Source: Marivivens geojensis (GTDB lineage: Bacteria; Pseudomonadota; Alphaproteobacteria; Rhodobacterales; Rhodobacteraceae). Taken from it: a stretch of DNA of 64,000 nt. Shown in pieces: positions 1-9,175 of the stretch (positions are counted from its first letter, which is position 1; every line of letters begins with the position of its first letter). Below the pieces are notes generated by a model that had not been told where the DNA came from, did no database searches, and saw only the letters and a program-made list of their open reading frames with translations. The position numbers and the translations under genes were made by a program. The stretch lies in NCBI RefSeq assembly GCF_023540835.1, contig NZ_JALKCU010000001.1:1-64000 (forward strand), read 5' to 3'.

Positions 1-1142
1 CACACAAGGACGACCAAGTTCTTGATTTAGCTAGTGAAAAATACTCCGTCTACCATTCCGCTATCCTTCTCGCTTCCGTCGCACTGACAGCTTTCGCTGG
101 CGCAGCTGCTGCTGAAGTTTCGTTCAACGGTACTGGCGTACTGGGCTATAACAACGACACCAACGCTGCTGCTGGTGCAGACGATAACTACGATGGCTTC
201 TACTGGGAAGGCACGCTGAACATCGGCGCGTCTGCAGAGCTGGACAACGGCCTCACTGCTGCTGGTAGCTTCAACTTCGAGTTCATGGAAAGCGACAACG
301 CTAACTCCGGTCAAACTCTGTCTTCGGATGACTTCGTTGTATCGCTGTCTTCCGACACTGCGAGCCTGACCTTCGGTGACACCGGTACTTCGGCTAACAA
401 AATGTGGAAATCGGCTGGTGACATGGAAGCTGACGGCTTCACCTCTGACTGGACCGACTTCACTAACTCCAAAGCAGTTCTGCGCGGTGACGTATCGTTC
501 GGCAACGTAGCTGTGTCGGCTTCGACCGTGATCGACAGCGAAGACCAAGCTGCTCAAACTTCGGTTGGCATCTCTGCAGACCTCGGCATGGCTACTGTTG
601 TAGCTGCATACGAAGAAGCACCAACAGGTACTCTCGTAGCTCCAGCTGCAACTGATGCAAACGGCAAAGAAACCACCGCTGTGTCTGTTGCATTTGACGC
701 TGCTGGCGCAACTGTCGTTGTAGCTTATGCTGACAACTCGACCAACGAATCCACTGGCGTTAAGGTAACCTACCCGATGGGTGATGTTACTGTTGCGGCT
801 TACTACGTTGACGAATCCAACGGTGACGCAAACCTTGGTCTGAACGTAGCTTACGCTGCTGGTCCGGTATCGGTTTCTGCTGACTTCCAGGATGACCAGG
901 GCGAATCCAAAACTGGTGTTAACATGTCCTACGACATGGGTAACGGCCTTGCTCTGATGGCTGGCTACTACGACGAAGAGTCGTGGGCTGATGCGGAGAT
1001 GTATGTTGCAGCTTCCTACGACCTTGGTGGCGGCGCAGCACTCCTCGTTTCCTATGTTGACGAAGACATCGAAAACGACGACGAAGTTGGCCCGAACGAC
1101 TACCAGCTCGGCACAACTGTTGAACTGTCCTTCGCATTCTAA
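1..1142 (+). CDS. Outer-membrane porin, 5' end missing or disturbed
   Basis: General porin forming an outer-membrane beta-barrel for passive diffusion of small solutes. The frame is open from the window edge to the TAA at 1140-1142. An export signal is visible (AILLASVALTAFAGAAAA, about nt 57-110), followed by the porin-like mature start EVSFNGTG. The rest is rich in Gly, Asp, Asn and aromatic residues in alternating strand patterns, and the last residue is Phe, as expected for BAM-dependent barrels. No in-frame start codon lies between base 1 and the signal peptide. A GTG at 34-36 would give a normal basic N-terminus (MKKYSV) only if the A-run at 37-41 had one more base. A strong hairpin terminator follows. 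Family assignment is confident; the true start is not. Confidence 0.85.
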   Translation, partial: HKDDQVLDLASEKYSVYHSAILLASVALTAFAGAAAAEVSFNGTGVLGYNNDTNAAAGADDNYDGFYWEGTLNIGASAELDNGLTAAGSFNFEFMESDNANSGQTLSSDDFVVSLSSDTASLTFGDTGTSANKMWKSAGDMEADGFTSDWTDFTNSKAVLRGDVSFGNVAVSASTVIDSEDQAAQTSVGISADLGMATVVAAYEEAPTGTLVAPAATDANGKETTAVSVAFDAAGATVVVAYADNSTNESTGVKVTYPMGDVTVAAYYVDESNGDANLGLNVAYAAGPVSVSADFQDDQGESKTGVNMSYDMGNGLALMAGYYDEESWADAEMYVAASYDLGGGAALLVSYVDEDIENDDEVGPNDYQLGTTVELSFAF

Positions 1143-1166
1143 TCTGACCTAGTCAGTTTGAATGAG

Positions 1167-1198
1167 AGAGCGGTCCTTCGGGGCCGCTCTTTTCTTTT
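1167..1198 (+). terminator. Rho-independent terminator of the porin gene
   Basis: A 10-bp stem (1167-1176 with 1181-1190, one G.T pair) closes a TTCG tetraloop and is followed by TTTCTTTT. It sits 25 nt after the porin stop codon. Confidence 0.85.
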
Positions 1199-1302
1199 GT
1201 GACCACAGGTTTACCCCTTAAGCCTTGTGACAGGCTCTGCCCCACGTTACACATTTTGCGACGTCGGCCCCAATGCGGGGTCATGGACATGAGGGCAATA
1301 CT

Positions 1303-1764
1303 GTGACCGCTTTCCAAAAAACGACCCGCGCGATGCTGGTGACCGCAATGGCCTTGGGCCTATCTGCATGTTCGGGCGGCTTTAGTTCACCGTTCAGCGG
1401 CTTATTCGGTGGCAAATCAAACGATGCTGGCGCTGTGCGTCAGGCAACGCGGACCGCTGGATCAGAATCTGTGGCCGTGAACCGCTACCTCTGGGCCGCT
1501 TCGATCGATGTTCTATCGTTCTTGCCGGTTGAGAGTGTTGACCCCTTCACAGGCGTGATCGTCTTTGGCTACGGCACCCCACCGGGTGGTGGCCGCGCAT
1601 ACCGTGCTACTGTGCATATCTCTGACCCTGCGCTTGATGCTCGTTCGCTCAATGTCGCGCTGCAATCGCGAAATGGCGCGGTCAGCCTTGAGACACAGCG
1701 CGCTGTTGAGGACGCAATCCTCGCCCGTGCTCGTCAGATCCGTATTCAAGACCGCGGCCTATAG
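1303..1764 (+). CDS. DUF3576 domain lipoprotein
   Basis: Small predicted lipoprotein (153 aa) of the DUF3576 family, conserved in alphaproteobacteria and without a settled function. The GTG at 1303 is preferred over the ATG at 1273: it has GAGGG just upstream and puts a clean hydrophobic signal first, ending in the lipobox LSAC with Cys23. The mature part begins with a Gly/Ser/Phe-rich linker, then a compact domain with YLWAASIDVLSFLPVESVDP and a C-terminal helix. It lies 75 nt upstream of leuS on the same strand and may be cotranscribed with leuS-lptE-holA. The lipidated Cys would anchor it in the periplasm. Confidence 0.75.
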   Translation: MTAFQKTTRAMLVTAMALGLSACSGGFSSPFSGLFGGKSNDAGAVRQATRTAGSESVAVNRYLWAASIDVLSFLPVESVDPFTGVIVFGYGTPPGGGRAYRATVHISDPALDARSLNVALQSRNGAVSLETQRAVEDAILARARQIRIQDRGL

Positions 1765-1839
1765 AAACTGCCGCGAAAACCTTTTAATACCGCGCCGGGC
1801 CCTGTTGCCCGGCGTTTCCATGTCCCAAAGGACCGATCC

Positions 1840-4392
1840 ATGTCCCGCTATACCGCCGCTGATATCGAACAAAAATGGCAAGCCGCCTGGGAACAGGCTG
1901 GCGTATTCACCGCAAAACGCGATGAGACAAAGCCGAAATACTACGTGCTCGAGATGTTCCCCTATCCGTCGGGCCGCATCCATATGGGTCACGTGCGGAA
2001 CTACACGATGGGTGACGTGGTAGCGCGTTTCAAAATGTCGACAGGTCACAATGTTTTGCACCCAATGGGCTGGGACGCGTTCGGTATGCCCGCGGAAAAC
2101 GCAGCGATGGCATCGGGCGGCCATCCCAAGGACTGGACCTATAAGAACATCGCCGACATGCGCGGCCAGATGAAACCGCTTGGTCTTTCGATCGACTGGA
2201 GCCGTGAGTTCGCGACCTGCGATCCAGAGTATTATGGCCAGCAGCAGGCGCTATTCATCGACATGCTGGACAAGGGTCTGGTCTATCGAAAGAACGCCGT
2301 GGTAAACTGGGATCCAGTCGATATGACCGTTCTGGCGAACGAACAGGTGATCGATGGCAAAGGTTGGCGCTCTGGTGCCGATGTTGAGCGCCGCGAGCTG
2401 ACCCAGTGGTTCTTTAAGATCTCGGATATGGCTGGTGACCTGCTGGACAGCATCGATGACCTCGATGATTGGCCGGCCAAGGTAAAGCTGATGCAGGCCA
2501 ACTGGATTGGCAAATCACGCGGCCTGCAGTTCTCGTTCGAACGCACCGACGCTGGTGAGGCGATTGAGGTTTATACCACACGCCCTGACACTCTGATGGG
2601 GGCCTCCTTCGTTGGCATTTCGCCCGATCACCCGATTGCGAAAGAGCTGGAAGCCAACAATCCAGAAATCGCGGCTTTTGTCGCTGATTGCCGCAAGGGC
2701 GGCACGACCGAAGAAGCGCTGGAAAAGGCAGAAAAGAAGGGCTTTGATACAGGTATTCGTGTCAAACATCCGCTGGACCCGTCCAAAGAGCTTTCTGTTT
2801 GGATCGCGAACTTCATTTTGATGGACTATGGCACGGGTGCAATTTTCGGTTGCCCTGCACACGACCAACGCGACTTTGACTTCGCGACGAAATACGGCCT
2901 CGATATTACGCCGATCTTTGTTGCGGATGGCGCGGAAGAAGAGACCCTGACCGAAGCCTACACCCCGCTGAAGTCGGAAAAGGTCCGCTATATCCGTGGC
3001 TTCGCAGGCCAAGACGTTCAAACTGGTGAAGAGGGCGTGAATAGCGCAATCGACAAGGCCGAGGCCGAAGGCTGGGGCACGGGCGTGACCAAATTCCGCC
3101 TGCGCGATTGGGGGCTTTCGCGTCAGCGCTACTGGGGCTGCCCGATCCCAGTCGTTCATTGCGACGACTGCGGCGTTGTTCCTGAGAAAAAAGAAAACTT
3201 GCCTGTTCAGTTGCCTGACGATGTCACCTTTGACGTACCGGGCAACCCGCTGGACCGTCACCCAACGTGGCGCGATTGCGCTTGCCCGTCTTGTGGCAAA
3301 CCAGCCCGCCGCGAAACGGACACCATGGATACCTTCGTGGATTCGTCGTGGTATTACGCGCGCTTCACATCGCCACGCGCTGATACTCCGACAGTTCAGG
3401 CTGATGCTGACTACTGGATGAACGTAGACCAGTATATCGGTGGCATTGAGCACGCGATCCTTCACCTGCTTTATTCACGCTTCTTCGCACGCGCGATGAA
3501 CGTGACGGGTCACTTGCCCGATAGCGCACGCGAACCGTTCAACGCGCTCTTCACCCAAGGCATGGTGACACACGCCATCTACCAGACGACCAACCCTGAA
3601 AATGGTCGTCCTATCTATCACTATCCCGAAGCGATTGAGCTGCGGGACGGTAAGGCATTCGTCATCGCGACGGGCGAAGAAGCACAGATCATTCCGTCTG
3701 CCAAAATGTCGAAATCGAAGAACAACGTGGTCGACCCGTTGAACATCATTTCATCGTTTGGCGCTGATACCGCCCGCTGGTTCGTTTTGTCTGACAGCCC
3801 GCCAGAGCGCGACGTCGAATGGACCGCCGCTGGTGCAGAAGCAACGGCAAAGCACCTTGCTCGTGTGTTCCGCATCTGCGCAGACATTGCAGAGATGGAC
3901 GACGCCACGACCGAGAACGATCTGGAGCTGCTCAAGGCAACGCACAAAGCGATCTTTGACGTAACCCAAGGCTTTGAATCATTTGGCTTTAACGCCGCGA
4001 TTGCGAAACTCTACGCGTTCACCAATTTCCTGCAGAAATCATCCGCTGGCGGCAAGGCAAAGAAAGAAGCAGCGCGCATTCTGGCCCAACTGATGTCGCC
4101 GATGACACCGCACCTGTCCGAAGAACTCTGGTCGCTCTTGGGCGGTGAGGGACTTGTGACCACAGCTGCGTGGCCCGTTGTCGACGAAGCCATGCTGGTC
4201 GAAGACACAGTCACCCTGCCGATCCAGATCAACGGCAAACGCCGCGCGGAAATCAGCGTGCCTGCAGACATGTCGAAGGAAGAGGTTGAAAAGCTCGTCC
4301 TTGAGAACGAAGCTGTGGTCAAAGCGCTGGACGGTGGCCAGCCGAAAAAACTGATCGTGGTTCCAGGTCGTATCGTCAATGTCGTCGTCTAA
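1840..4392 (+). CDS. leuS: Leucyl-tRNA synthetase
   Basis: Class I aminoacyl-tRNA synthetase charging tRNA-Leu with leucine in the cytoplasm. At 850 aa it has the usual bacterial LeuRS length. The HIGH-type signature is HMGH at residues 48-51 within a Rossmann start ([14 protein letters not shown]). A CP1 editing domain with zinc-binding-like Cys pairs follows, then [10 protein letters not shown] and the KMSKS loop at residues 622-626, and a C-terminal anticodon-binding region. The start codon ATG follows a purine-rich stretch (AAAGGACC). The last 14 nt overlap the start of lptE, so lptE translation is probably coupled to it. Confidence 0.98.
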   Translation: MSRYTAADIEQKWQAAWEQAGVFTAKRDETKPKYYVLEMFPYPSGRIHMGHVRNYTMGDVVARFKMSTGHNVLHPMGWDAFGMPAENAAMASGGHPKDWTYKNIADMRGQMKPLGLSIDWSREFATCDPEYYGQQQALFIDMLDKGLVYRKNAVVNWDPVDMTVLANEQVIDGKGWRSGADVERRELTQWFFKISDMAGDLLDSIDDLDDWPAKVKLMQANWIGKSRGLQFSFERTDAGEAIEVYTTRPDTLMGASFVGISPDHPIAKELEANNPEIAAFVADCRKGGTTEEALEKAEKKGFDTGIRVKHPLDPSKELSVWIANFILMDYGTGAIFGCPAHDQRDFDFATKYGLDITPIFVADGAEEETLTEAYTPLKSEKVRYIRGFAGQDVQTGEEGVNSAIDKAEAEGWGTGVTKFRLRDWGLSRQRYWGCPIPVVHCDDCGVVPEKKENLPVQLPDDVTFDVPGNPLDRHPTWRDCACPSCGKPARRETDTMDTFVDSSWYYARFTSPRADTPTVQADADYWMNVDQYIGGIEHAILHLLYSRFFARAMNVTGHLPDSAREPFNALFTQGMVTHAIYQTTNPENGRPIYHYPEAIELRDGKAFVIATGEEAQIIPSAKMSKSKNNVVDPLNIISSFGADTARWFVLSDSPPERDVEWTAAGAEATAKHLARVFRICADIAEMDDATTENDLELLKATHKAIFDVTQGFESFGFNAAIAKLYAFTNFLQKSSAGGKAKKEAARILAQLMSPMTPHLSEELWSLLGGEGLVTTAAWPVVDEAMLVEDTVTLPIQINGKRRAEISVPADMSKEEVEKLVLENEAVVKALDGGQPKKLIVVPGRIVNVVV

Positions 4393-4885
4393 ATCCCTTA
4401 CCCTCTATACCCGCCGCGCCCTCTTAGTGGGGACCGTGGTGGTGTTGGCGGGGTGTGGGTTTACGCCGATCTACGGCAACAATGGTTCCGCATCCAACCT
4501 GCGGGGCAAGGTCGCTTATGACACGCCTGACACGTTGGATGGCTATCATTTGCGCGAACGCCTCCAACGACGTTTGGGACAGACTGAAACGGCTGAATAC
4601 CAACTGACCATCCGAACGACTATTAGCAGCAGTTCGGTCGGGATCGCAGAAGACTCAACTGTTTTGCGCGCGACATTGACGGGAACTGCAACCTTCTCTT
4701 TGGTTGATGGCACGGGTTTGATCGTCACAAACGGCACGGTCGAAACCTTCAGCGGTTACTCGACCACTGGGAACGTTGTGTCGACCCGTTCGGCAGAACA
4801 AGATGCACATGAACGTCTCTCGATCGCTCTCGCCGACCTCATCGTAGCCCACATTCTTGCGGCTCAAGTCGCTGATAAGCCATGA
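4379..4885 (+). CDS. lptE: LPS assembly lipoprotein LptE
   Basis: Outer-membrane lipoprotein that plugs LptD and helps insert lipopolysaccharide into the outer leaflet. The product is 168 aa with a hydrophobic signal ending in the lipobox LAGC (Cys26), then GFTPIYG, a typical start of the mature alphaproteobacterial LptE. The C-terminal half ([20 protein letters not shown]) matches the helix common in this family. It overlaps leuS by 14 nt and holA by 4 nt (ATGA). The leuS-lptE-holA order is a familiar alphaproteobacterial arrangement that supports the call despite low sequence conservation. Confidence 0.88.
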   Translation: MSSSKSLTLYTRRALLVGTVVVLAGCGFTPIYGNNGSASNLRGKVAYDTPDTLDGYHLRERLQRRLGQTETAEYQLTIRTTISSSSVGIAEDSTVLRATLTGTATFSLVDGTGLIVTNGTVETFSGYSTTGNVVSTRSAEQDAHERLSIALADLIVAHILAAQVADKP

Positions 4886-5904
4886 AATTAGGTGCACGCG
4901 AAGCGTCTGGTTACTTCCGCAAACCAGACCCGAGCAAGGCCGGCCTATTAATCTATGGCACCGACGGCATGCGCGTGGCGCTTCGCCGCAAAGAAGTCGT
5001 CGATGCCCTCGTCGGGCCACAAGGTGAAGCGGAAATGCGTTTCACTCGCATAGCCGCTGCCGATTTACGCAAAGACGGCGCTCTGCTGAACGACGCGATC
5101 AAGTCCCAAGGTTTCTTCCCGGGACAACGCGCGGTCTTAGTTGAAGATGCCGCCGACGGTCTGGCAGATACAATCCGCATTGCACTGTCGGATTGGAGGG
5201 ATGGCGACGCACAAGTGATCGTGACAGCGGGTTCGCTCACCGCAAAGTCGTCGTTACGCAAATATTTCGAAGCCCACCCAAACGCATTTGCGATTGGAAT
5301 CTACGACGATCCACCTGCCCGTGACGAAATCGAAGCCAGCCTTGTCGCAGCAGGACTTAAGGCGATCGGTCGCGATGCAATGGACGCTATCGTCGCGTTG
5401 TCGCGGTCTCTTGATCCCGGTGATTTCCGTCAGACAATCGAAAAGCTAGGCCTCTACAAACTCAACGATAGCAGCGAGTTAAGCGTCGACGATGTCGATG
5501 CGTGTCGGCCTCAGTCGGCGGAAGCTGGTGTGGATGATCTATTGAAGGTTGTTGCTGATGGGCAGCCCCAGCTAATCGCACCGCTTTTGCGAAGGCTTTA
5601 CGCGCAAGGCGTCAATCCCACTGGTTTATGCATCAACGCAAACCGCCATTTTCGCGCTCTGCACACTGTCGCATCAGACCCTGGGGGACCGTCGTCAGGT
5701 ATCGGGCGGCTTAGGCCACCAGTGTTCGGCCCGCGTCGTGACGCAATCCTTCGACAAGCCAGCACATGGGGTCGTGAACGACTAGAGCGCGCTTTGAGCG
5801 AGCTTTTGACCACCGACCTCACACTCCGTTCATCCTCAAAAGCACCTCAGCAAGCCCTAATGGAGCGCGCTTTGGTCCGCCTCGCGATGATGGGCAAACG
5901 GTAA
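4882..5904 (+). CDS. holA: DNA polymerase III delta subunit
   Basis: Delta subunit of the clamp loader, which opens the beta clamp during replication. The 340-aa length is normal for HolA. The N-terminal AAA+-like region contains GLLIYGTDGMRVALRRKEVV, the usual modified P-loop area that does not hydrolyse ATP. The C-terminal domain (RLYAQGVNPTGLCINANRHF, then EALMERALVRLAMMG-like) is the collar region. The ATG overlaps the lptE stop as ATGA, so the two are translationally coupled. A bidirectional hairpin follows the stop. Confidence 0.92.
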   Translation: MKLGAREASGYFRKPDPSKAGLLIYGTDGMRVALRRKEVVDALVGPQGEAEMRFTRIAAADLRKDGALLNDAIKSQGFFPGQRAVLVEDAADGLADTIRIALSDWRDGDAQVIVTAGSLTAKSSLRKYFEAHPNAFAIGIYDDPPARDEIEASLVAAGLKAIGRDAMDAIVALSRSLDPGDFRQTIEKLGLYKLNDSSELSVDDVDACRPQSAEAGVDDLLKVVADGQPQLIAPLLRRLYAQGVNPTGLCINANRHFRALHTVASDPGGPSSGIGRLRPPVFGPRRDAILRQASTWGRERLERALSELLTTDLTLRSSSKAPQQALMERALVRLAMMGKR

Positions 5905-5909
5905 AACAA

Positions 5910-5936
5910 AAAGGGCGGACCAATGGCCCGCCCTTT
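5910..5936. terminator. Bidirectional terminator between holA and the yjb-like genes
   Basis: A 9-bp stem AAAGGGCGG / CCGCCCTTT lies between the holA stop (plus strand) and the convergent small gene ending at 5957. T-runs or A-runs flank both sides, so it can serve both directions. Confidence 0.75.
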
Positions 5937-5956
5937 AAAAACTCTATTCGGACCGA

Positions 5957-6166
5957 TTAGGTGCCCGAAGAAGACGACGAACCAGCAACTGCAGCAATTG
6001 CGCCCAGTGCCAGCAGCGGAAGTACAAACTTCGAGAGGCCTGGCTTCGGTGCCACGGCCACAACACCAGTGTTAACTGGCTGTTGAACAACAGCGTTCAT
6101 GCCACCAGCGTGAGCGGAAGTTGCTGCAACTACGGCAACAGCCGCTGCGAGAAATACTTTACGCAT
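5957..6166 (-). CDS. Small secreted protein, YjbE-like position
   Basis: A 69-aa protein with a signal peptide (MRKVFLAAAVAVVAATSAHAGG), a short Val/Pro linker, one hydrophobic segment (FVLPLLALGAIAAVAG) and a Ser-rich tail. The ATG at 6166 is chosen because GGAG lies 8 nt upstream; the longer open frame from 6229 adds an unlikely leader. It is the last gene of a minus-strand set with a YjbF-like lipoprotein and a YjbH-like barrel. That is the position expected for the small exported YjbE of the enterobacterial yjbEFGH exopolysaccharide operon. The similarity lies in size, signal and Ser-rich end rather than alignable sequence, so function is inferred from context. Confidence 0.6.
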   Translation of the reverse strand: MRKVFLAAAVAVVAATSAHAGGMNAVVQQPVNTGVVAVAPKPGLSKFVLPLLALGAIAAVAGSSSSSGT

Positions 6167-6249
6167 TAGATATGCTCCAATTGAATACCAAACTAGGCTT
6201 TGGATACCTCGAAAAACCCTCGCAATCAACTTTCAACTTTGAATTGATC

Positions 6250-6891
6250 TTAGAATTGCTGCGTTGTGGCATGTCCGACGCTTTTGCCAAGCCATTGCTG
6301 TGACTGAACGACGTCGCGGGACCCATTCACCCAATAATAATTGGCGAATGCGACGTCTTCGCTTCGGCAGGTCTCCTGCAGTTTCGTTGCCCCAAAGCTA
6401 CGGTCAAGAATCGTGACGTGATCCTGCCCGACGGTCTCAAGCTCACACGAGAATTCCATTCGGATAACGTCATCAGAAGAATCAAGTTGTTCGATACGAC
6501 GGGAATAAGTTCCCGTACCACGGCGCAAGGCTGCCAAAAGTCCACGTGTGTCAGCGGCATAGATGTCTTCACCAAATCCACGCGTTGCTACGATAATCCC
6601 GCCATCAAGCGTGATGGTCATCCCGATAGACGAAATCCATGTCTCTTGATTTCCGTTGGACCCGATCCTTTGAAAGACGTCTGCGACCTCCAACGACGGA
6701 ACAGCGGCCAAGATGACAGGTGTTTCCGATGCAGCTAGATCGGCGAAAGTGTAGGTCGGAATGGCCTCTGCATCGGGCTGAGTAAAGCGTGACTTCACTG
6801 CAGCCGACACTTTCGATGCCGTGTTTCCTTCGACCAATGGACCGCAGGCAACGAGCGCTGAAAATGCGACAAATATAAGTGGATTTTTCAT
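6250..6891 (-). CDS. YjbF/GfcB-family lipoprotein
   Basis: Predicted outer-membrane lipoprotein (213 aa) of the YjbF/GfcB group, associated with exopolysaccharide or group 4 capsule export. A signal peptide ends in ALVAC with Cys16. The body contains DGGIIVATRGFGEDIYAADT, typical of this family, and the C-terminus carries NYYWVNGSRDVVQSQQWLG. The ATG at 6891 overlaps the yjbH-like stop as ATGA and has GGGGACGG upstream; an ATG at 6909 is open but would sit deeper inside yjbH. It is translationally coupled to the upstream YjbH-like gene. In Escherichia coli the same families lie in yjbEFGH and gfcABCDE. Confidence 0.82.
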   Translation of the reverse strand: MKNPLIFVAFSALVACGPLVEGNTASKVSAAVKSRFTQPDAEAIPTYTFADLAASETPVILAAVPSLEVADVFQRIGSNGNQETWISSIGMTITLDGGIIVATRGFGEDIYAADTRGLLAALRRGTGTYSRRIEQLDSSDDVIRMEFSCELETVGQDHVTILDRSFGATKLQETCRSEDVAFANYYWVNGSRDVVQSQQWLGKSVGHATTQQF

Positions 6892-9008
6892 CGCCAGAAC
6901 CGTCCCCAAGAATCACCAAAGTCTGAAATGTCACCAGACCGAATTGCATCGTAAAGTCGCCCATCCACATCAAGCCGCGCACCGCCGTCTCGAGTTAACG
7001 AACTCAATCGGGTGTCGACGAGTTGCGTTGAAGGCATACCAGTCGCCCAATCCATCGGAATAGTTAGACGGATACCTTTATCAAACGAGCCTTCACCAAA
7101 GTCTTCAAACGGAACGTCAGTAAAGGTTGCATAGGCCCCAATTCGCCAACCGTTTTGGAATTCTCGATCCACAGAGACGGTCGCACCCCAATCGCCTGCC
7201 AAATACCGACCCGCATCAACTTGCAGGTGGAAGTCATTTTGCATTGCCCAGTAGGCGGACAAATGGCCCGTGATGACATTGTAGTCTTGGAACCCGAGGC
7301 CCTGATCAAAATCGCGCTGCGCGGTGTAGTTCAGCTCAACCCCAAATGCGAGGTCGCTATCAACTGGCCTCCAGAGTAGCTCTGTCGAAATACCGCCGAA
7401 CATGGGCTCAAGATAACCGAAGGATACCCGTGAAAAGAGTTCCGAGGCGGGGCGGCCGTACCAAGCAAATGTCAGGTAATCGATCCCTCCATCACCTTGA
7501 TCAGCATAATATGGCGCGTAGCGACGAACGGGTTCGATTGTCGAAGCGGAAATCGATGGATTGTCGATCCGGTTGTCGTAAACCGATTTACGAACCGAAC
7601 CCGCAACGACGATGTTGGGACGAATTTCGTACCGCATCGCAGCTTCGATACCGACTTCGACGGTGGCAGGATTCCGGCTATCGAAAAGCGTTAGCTCTCC
7701 ATACGGCATGATGCCCCACTTAAAACTGCTCGTTTGAGTCGAAACAAGATCCGCGTCATCACCAACCGTCGCCTCAGACACATCAGCGCGAGCATAAATT
7801 GCTTCGGCAGACCCAACTTGGTTTTCGAGGCTCTCCAAATCACTCCGTTTAATCGTCGTCGTAGAAGTAGGAACGCCCAATCGGGTTGGCTCGAAAATGA
7901 AAGTCTCAACTGACGGTGGCAGCGCATAGGTCAGCACGCGCGAAATACGCCCGACGGCCTGTGCCTCGGATCTGTATTGGGTATTCTCATACCGAAGGCG
8001 GATAGAGGTATCGGTGAGTTCAATACCCTGAATAACGATCCCATCTTGACCGAGCGCTTCAACGAGAGCGGTCTGAATGGTCTCATCTGACAACACCGAT
8101 CGATCCCACGTACGAGCGGCGCGCAAGTCCTCTGGCCGCACGACGACTGGCATCGGCGCGGTATCGTAACCGCCAACCGCAGGACGACGATTTGGGTTCA
8201 AAACCGATGTAGCCGTAACGCCGATTTCGCTACCGTAGAGCGCATATATGCCAAGTTCGTAGTTTTCGTTCGGGTGATACTTGAGGCCAAAGTTCAACGG
8301 CGACCTATGGTCGAACGTCCCGTTGGCTACCTCGCGATCGTAGGCATCTGAGGAATACTCAGCTGCGAAAGTCAGCGAAGGGTTAATCTGCCATTCGACC
8401 CCACCGAACACTGCGGCGTCACCACGAAAATAGAGGTCATATGCAGGAACACCGCCCTTCCCGAAGATGCTGCTGCGCGGAGGACGCGTCTCCATTGCGC
8501 TCGCAATTGCACCGAGCGGGTTGGTAAAGCCGTTATAGCTCCCCATTCGGCCCCAACCGATGCCAGCGGTGGCTCGCAAATTGGTGCCAATTGTTTTTGT
8601 TCCGACGACATACTCAGAAGTTAGAACGCCCGTTCCCATAAAGTCACGCAGCCCGACAGCAACAGCCGGAAGCCATTCGGATTCGTTACGCAGCTGATAT
8701 TGGAAATCAAAGCTCCTATCATAAAGCGTACCCGTATCCACGCCTTTGTATTCAGGGATGATCGAATAGCGAAACGTGCCCGACAACCTCGGCAAAATCT
8801 GAAAAGTGATAGAGACGCGGGTTTGATCTTCGAAGGCCGATATCTGGCTCGATAGATCTGCATCCTGCGCGGACAAGGCTGATGGCATTTCAATGATGCC
8901 GATCGTCCCGTACATCGAATATTCAGGACGCCAATCCTGCGCCATTACTGTGGTTGGCCCAAAAACCGAGGCCGCCAGTGCGAGCAATCCGCGCAAAACA
9001 GTCATCAA
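6888..9008 (-). CDS. YjbH/GfcD-family outer-membrane beta-barrel protein
   Basis: Large outer-membrane protein (706 aa) of the YjbH/GfcD family, thought to form the export barrel for an exopolysaccharide. A signal peptide (MTVLRGLLALAASVFGPTTVMA) is followed by WRPEYSMYGTIGIIEMPSA, which matches the usual YjbH start with its GxxGLIxMPxA element. Many alternating strands follow (AVGLRDFMGTGVLTSEYVVGTK and similar). The C-terminus (SFDKGIRLTIPMDWATG) is the family-typical end with a short tail. It is the first gene of the minus-strand cassette with the YjbF- and YjbE-like genes. A YjbG/GfcC gene is missing. Confidence 0.85.
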   Translation of the reverse strand: MMTVLRGLLALAASVFGPTTVMAQDWRPEYSMYGTIGIIEMPSALSAQDADLSSQISAFEDQTRVSITFQILPRLSGTFRYSIIPEYKGVDTGTLYDRSFDFQYQLRNESEWLPAVAVGLRDFMGTGVLTSEYVVGTKTIGTNLRATAGIGWGRMGSYNGFTNPLGAIASAMETRPPRSSIFGKGGVPAYDLYFRGDAAVFGGVEWQINPSLTFAAEYSSDAYDREVANGTFDHRSPLNFGLKYHPNENYELGIYALYGSEIGVTATSVLNPNRRPAVGGYDTAPMPVVVRPEDLRAARTWDRSVLSDETIQTALVEALGQDGIVIQGIELTDTSIRLRYENTQYRSEAQAVGRISRVLTYALPPSVETFIFEPTRLGVPTSTTTIKRSDLESLENQVGSAEAIYARADVSEATVGDDADLVSTQTSSFKWGIMPYGELTLFDSRNPATVEVGIEAAMRYEIRPNIVVAGSVRKSVYDNRIDNPSISASTIEPVRRYAPYYADQGDGGIDYLTFAWYGRPASELFSRVSFGYLEPMFGGISTELLWRPVDSDLAFGVELNYTAQRDFDQGLGFQDYNVITGHLSAYWAMQNDFHLQVDAGRYLAGDWGATVSVDREFQNGWRIGAYATFTDVPFEDFGEGSFDKGIRLTIPMDWATGMPSTQLVDTRLSSLTRDGGARLDVDGRLYDAIRSGDISDFGDSWGRFWR

Positions 9009-9175
9009 AACTCTCCTAAATTCGGAGTTCTTGTACCTTTCGAAATCTAAAATACAAACATCGCATGAAGTCTTGATGCGAGTAATCTCTTAGGGTTGCG
9101 AAACTGCATCCCTCTTGGACTCTTCGCGCGCATAAGATTTAGCCCGCCTTGGGCCACCCAAAAAATGGGATCTCG

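Noticed and set aside
27-557. A 176-codon antisense frame in the porin gene
   Set aside because: Mirror of porin codon usage; no family resemblance.
2515-3465. A 316-codon open frame antisense to leuS
   Set aside because: It lies wholly inside leuS, a clear full-length gene with all motifs, and its translation has no recognisable domain; it is a high-GC shadow frame.
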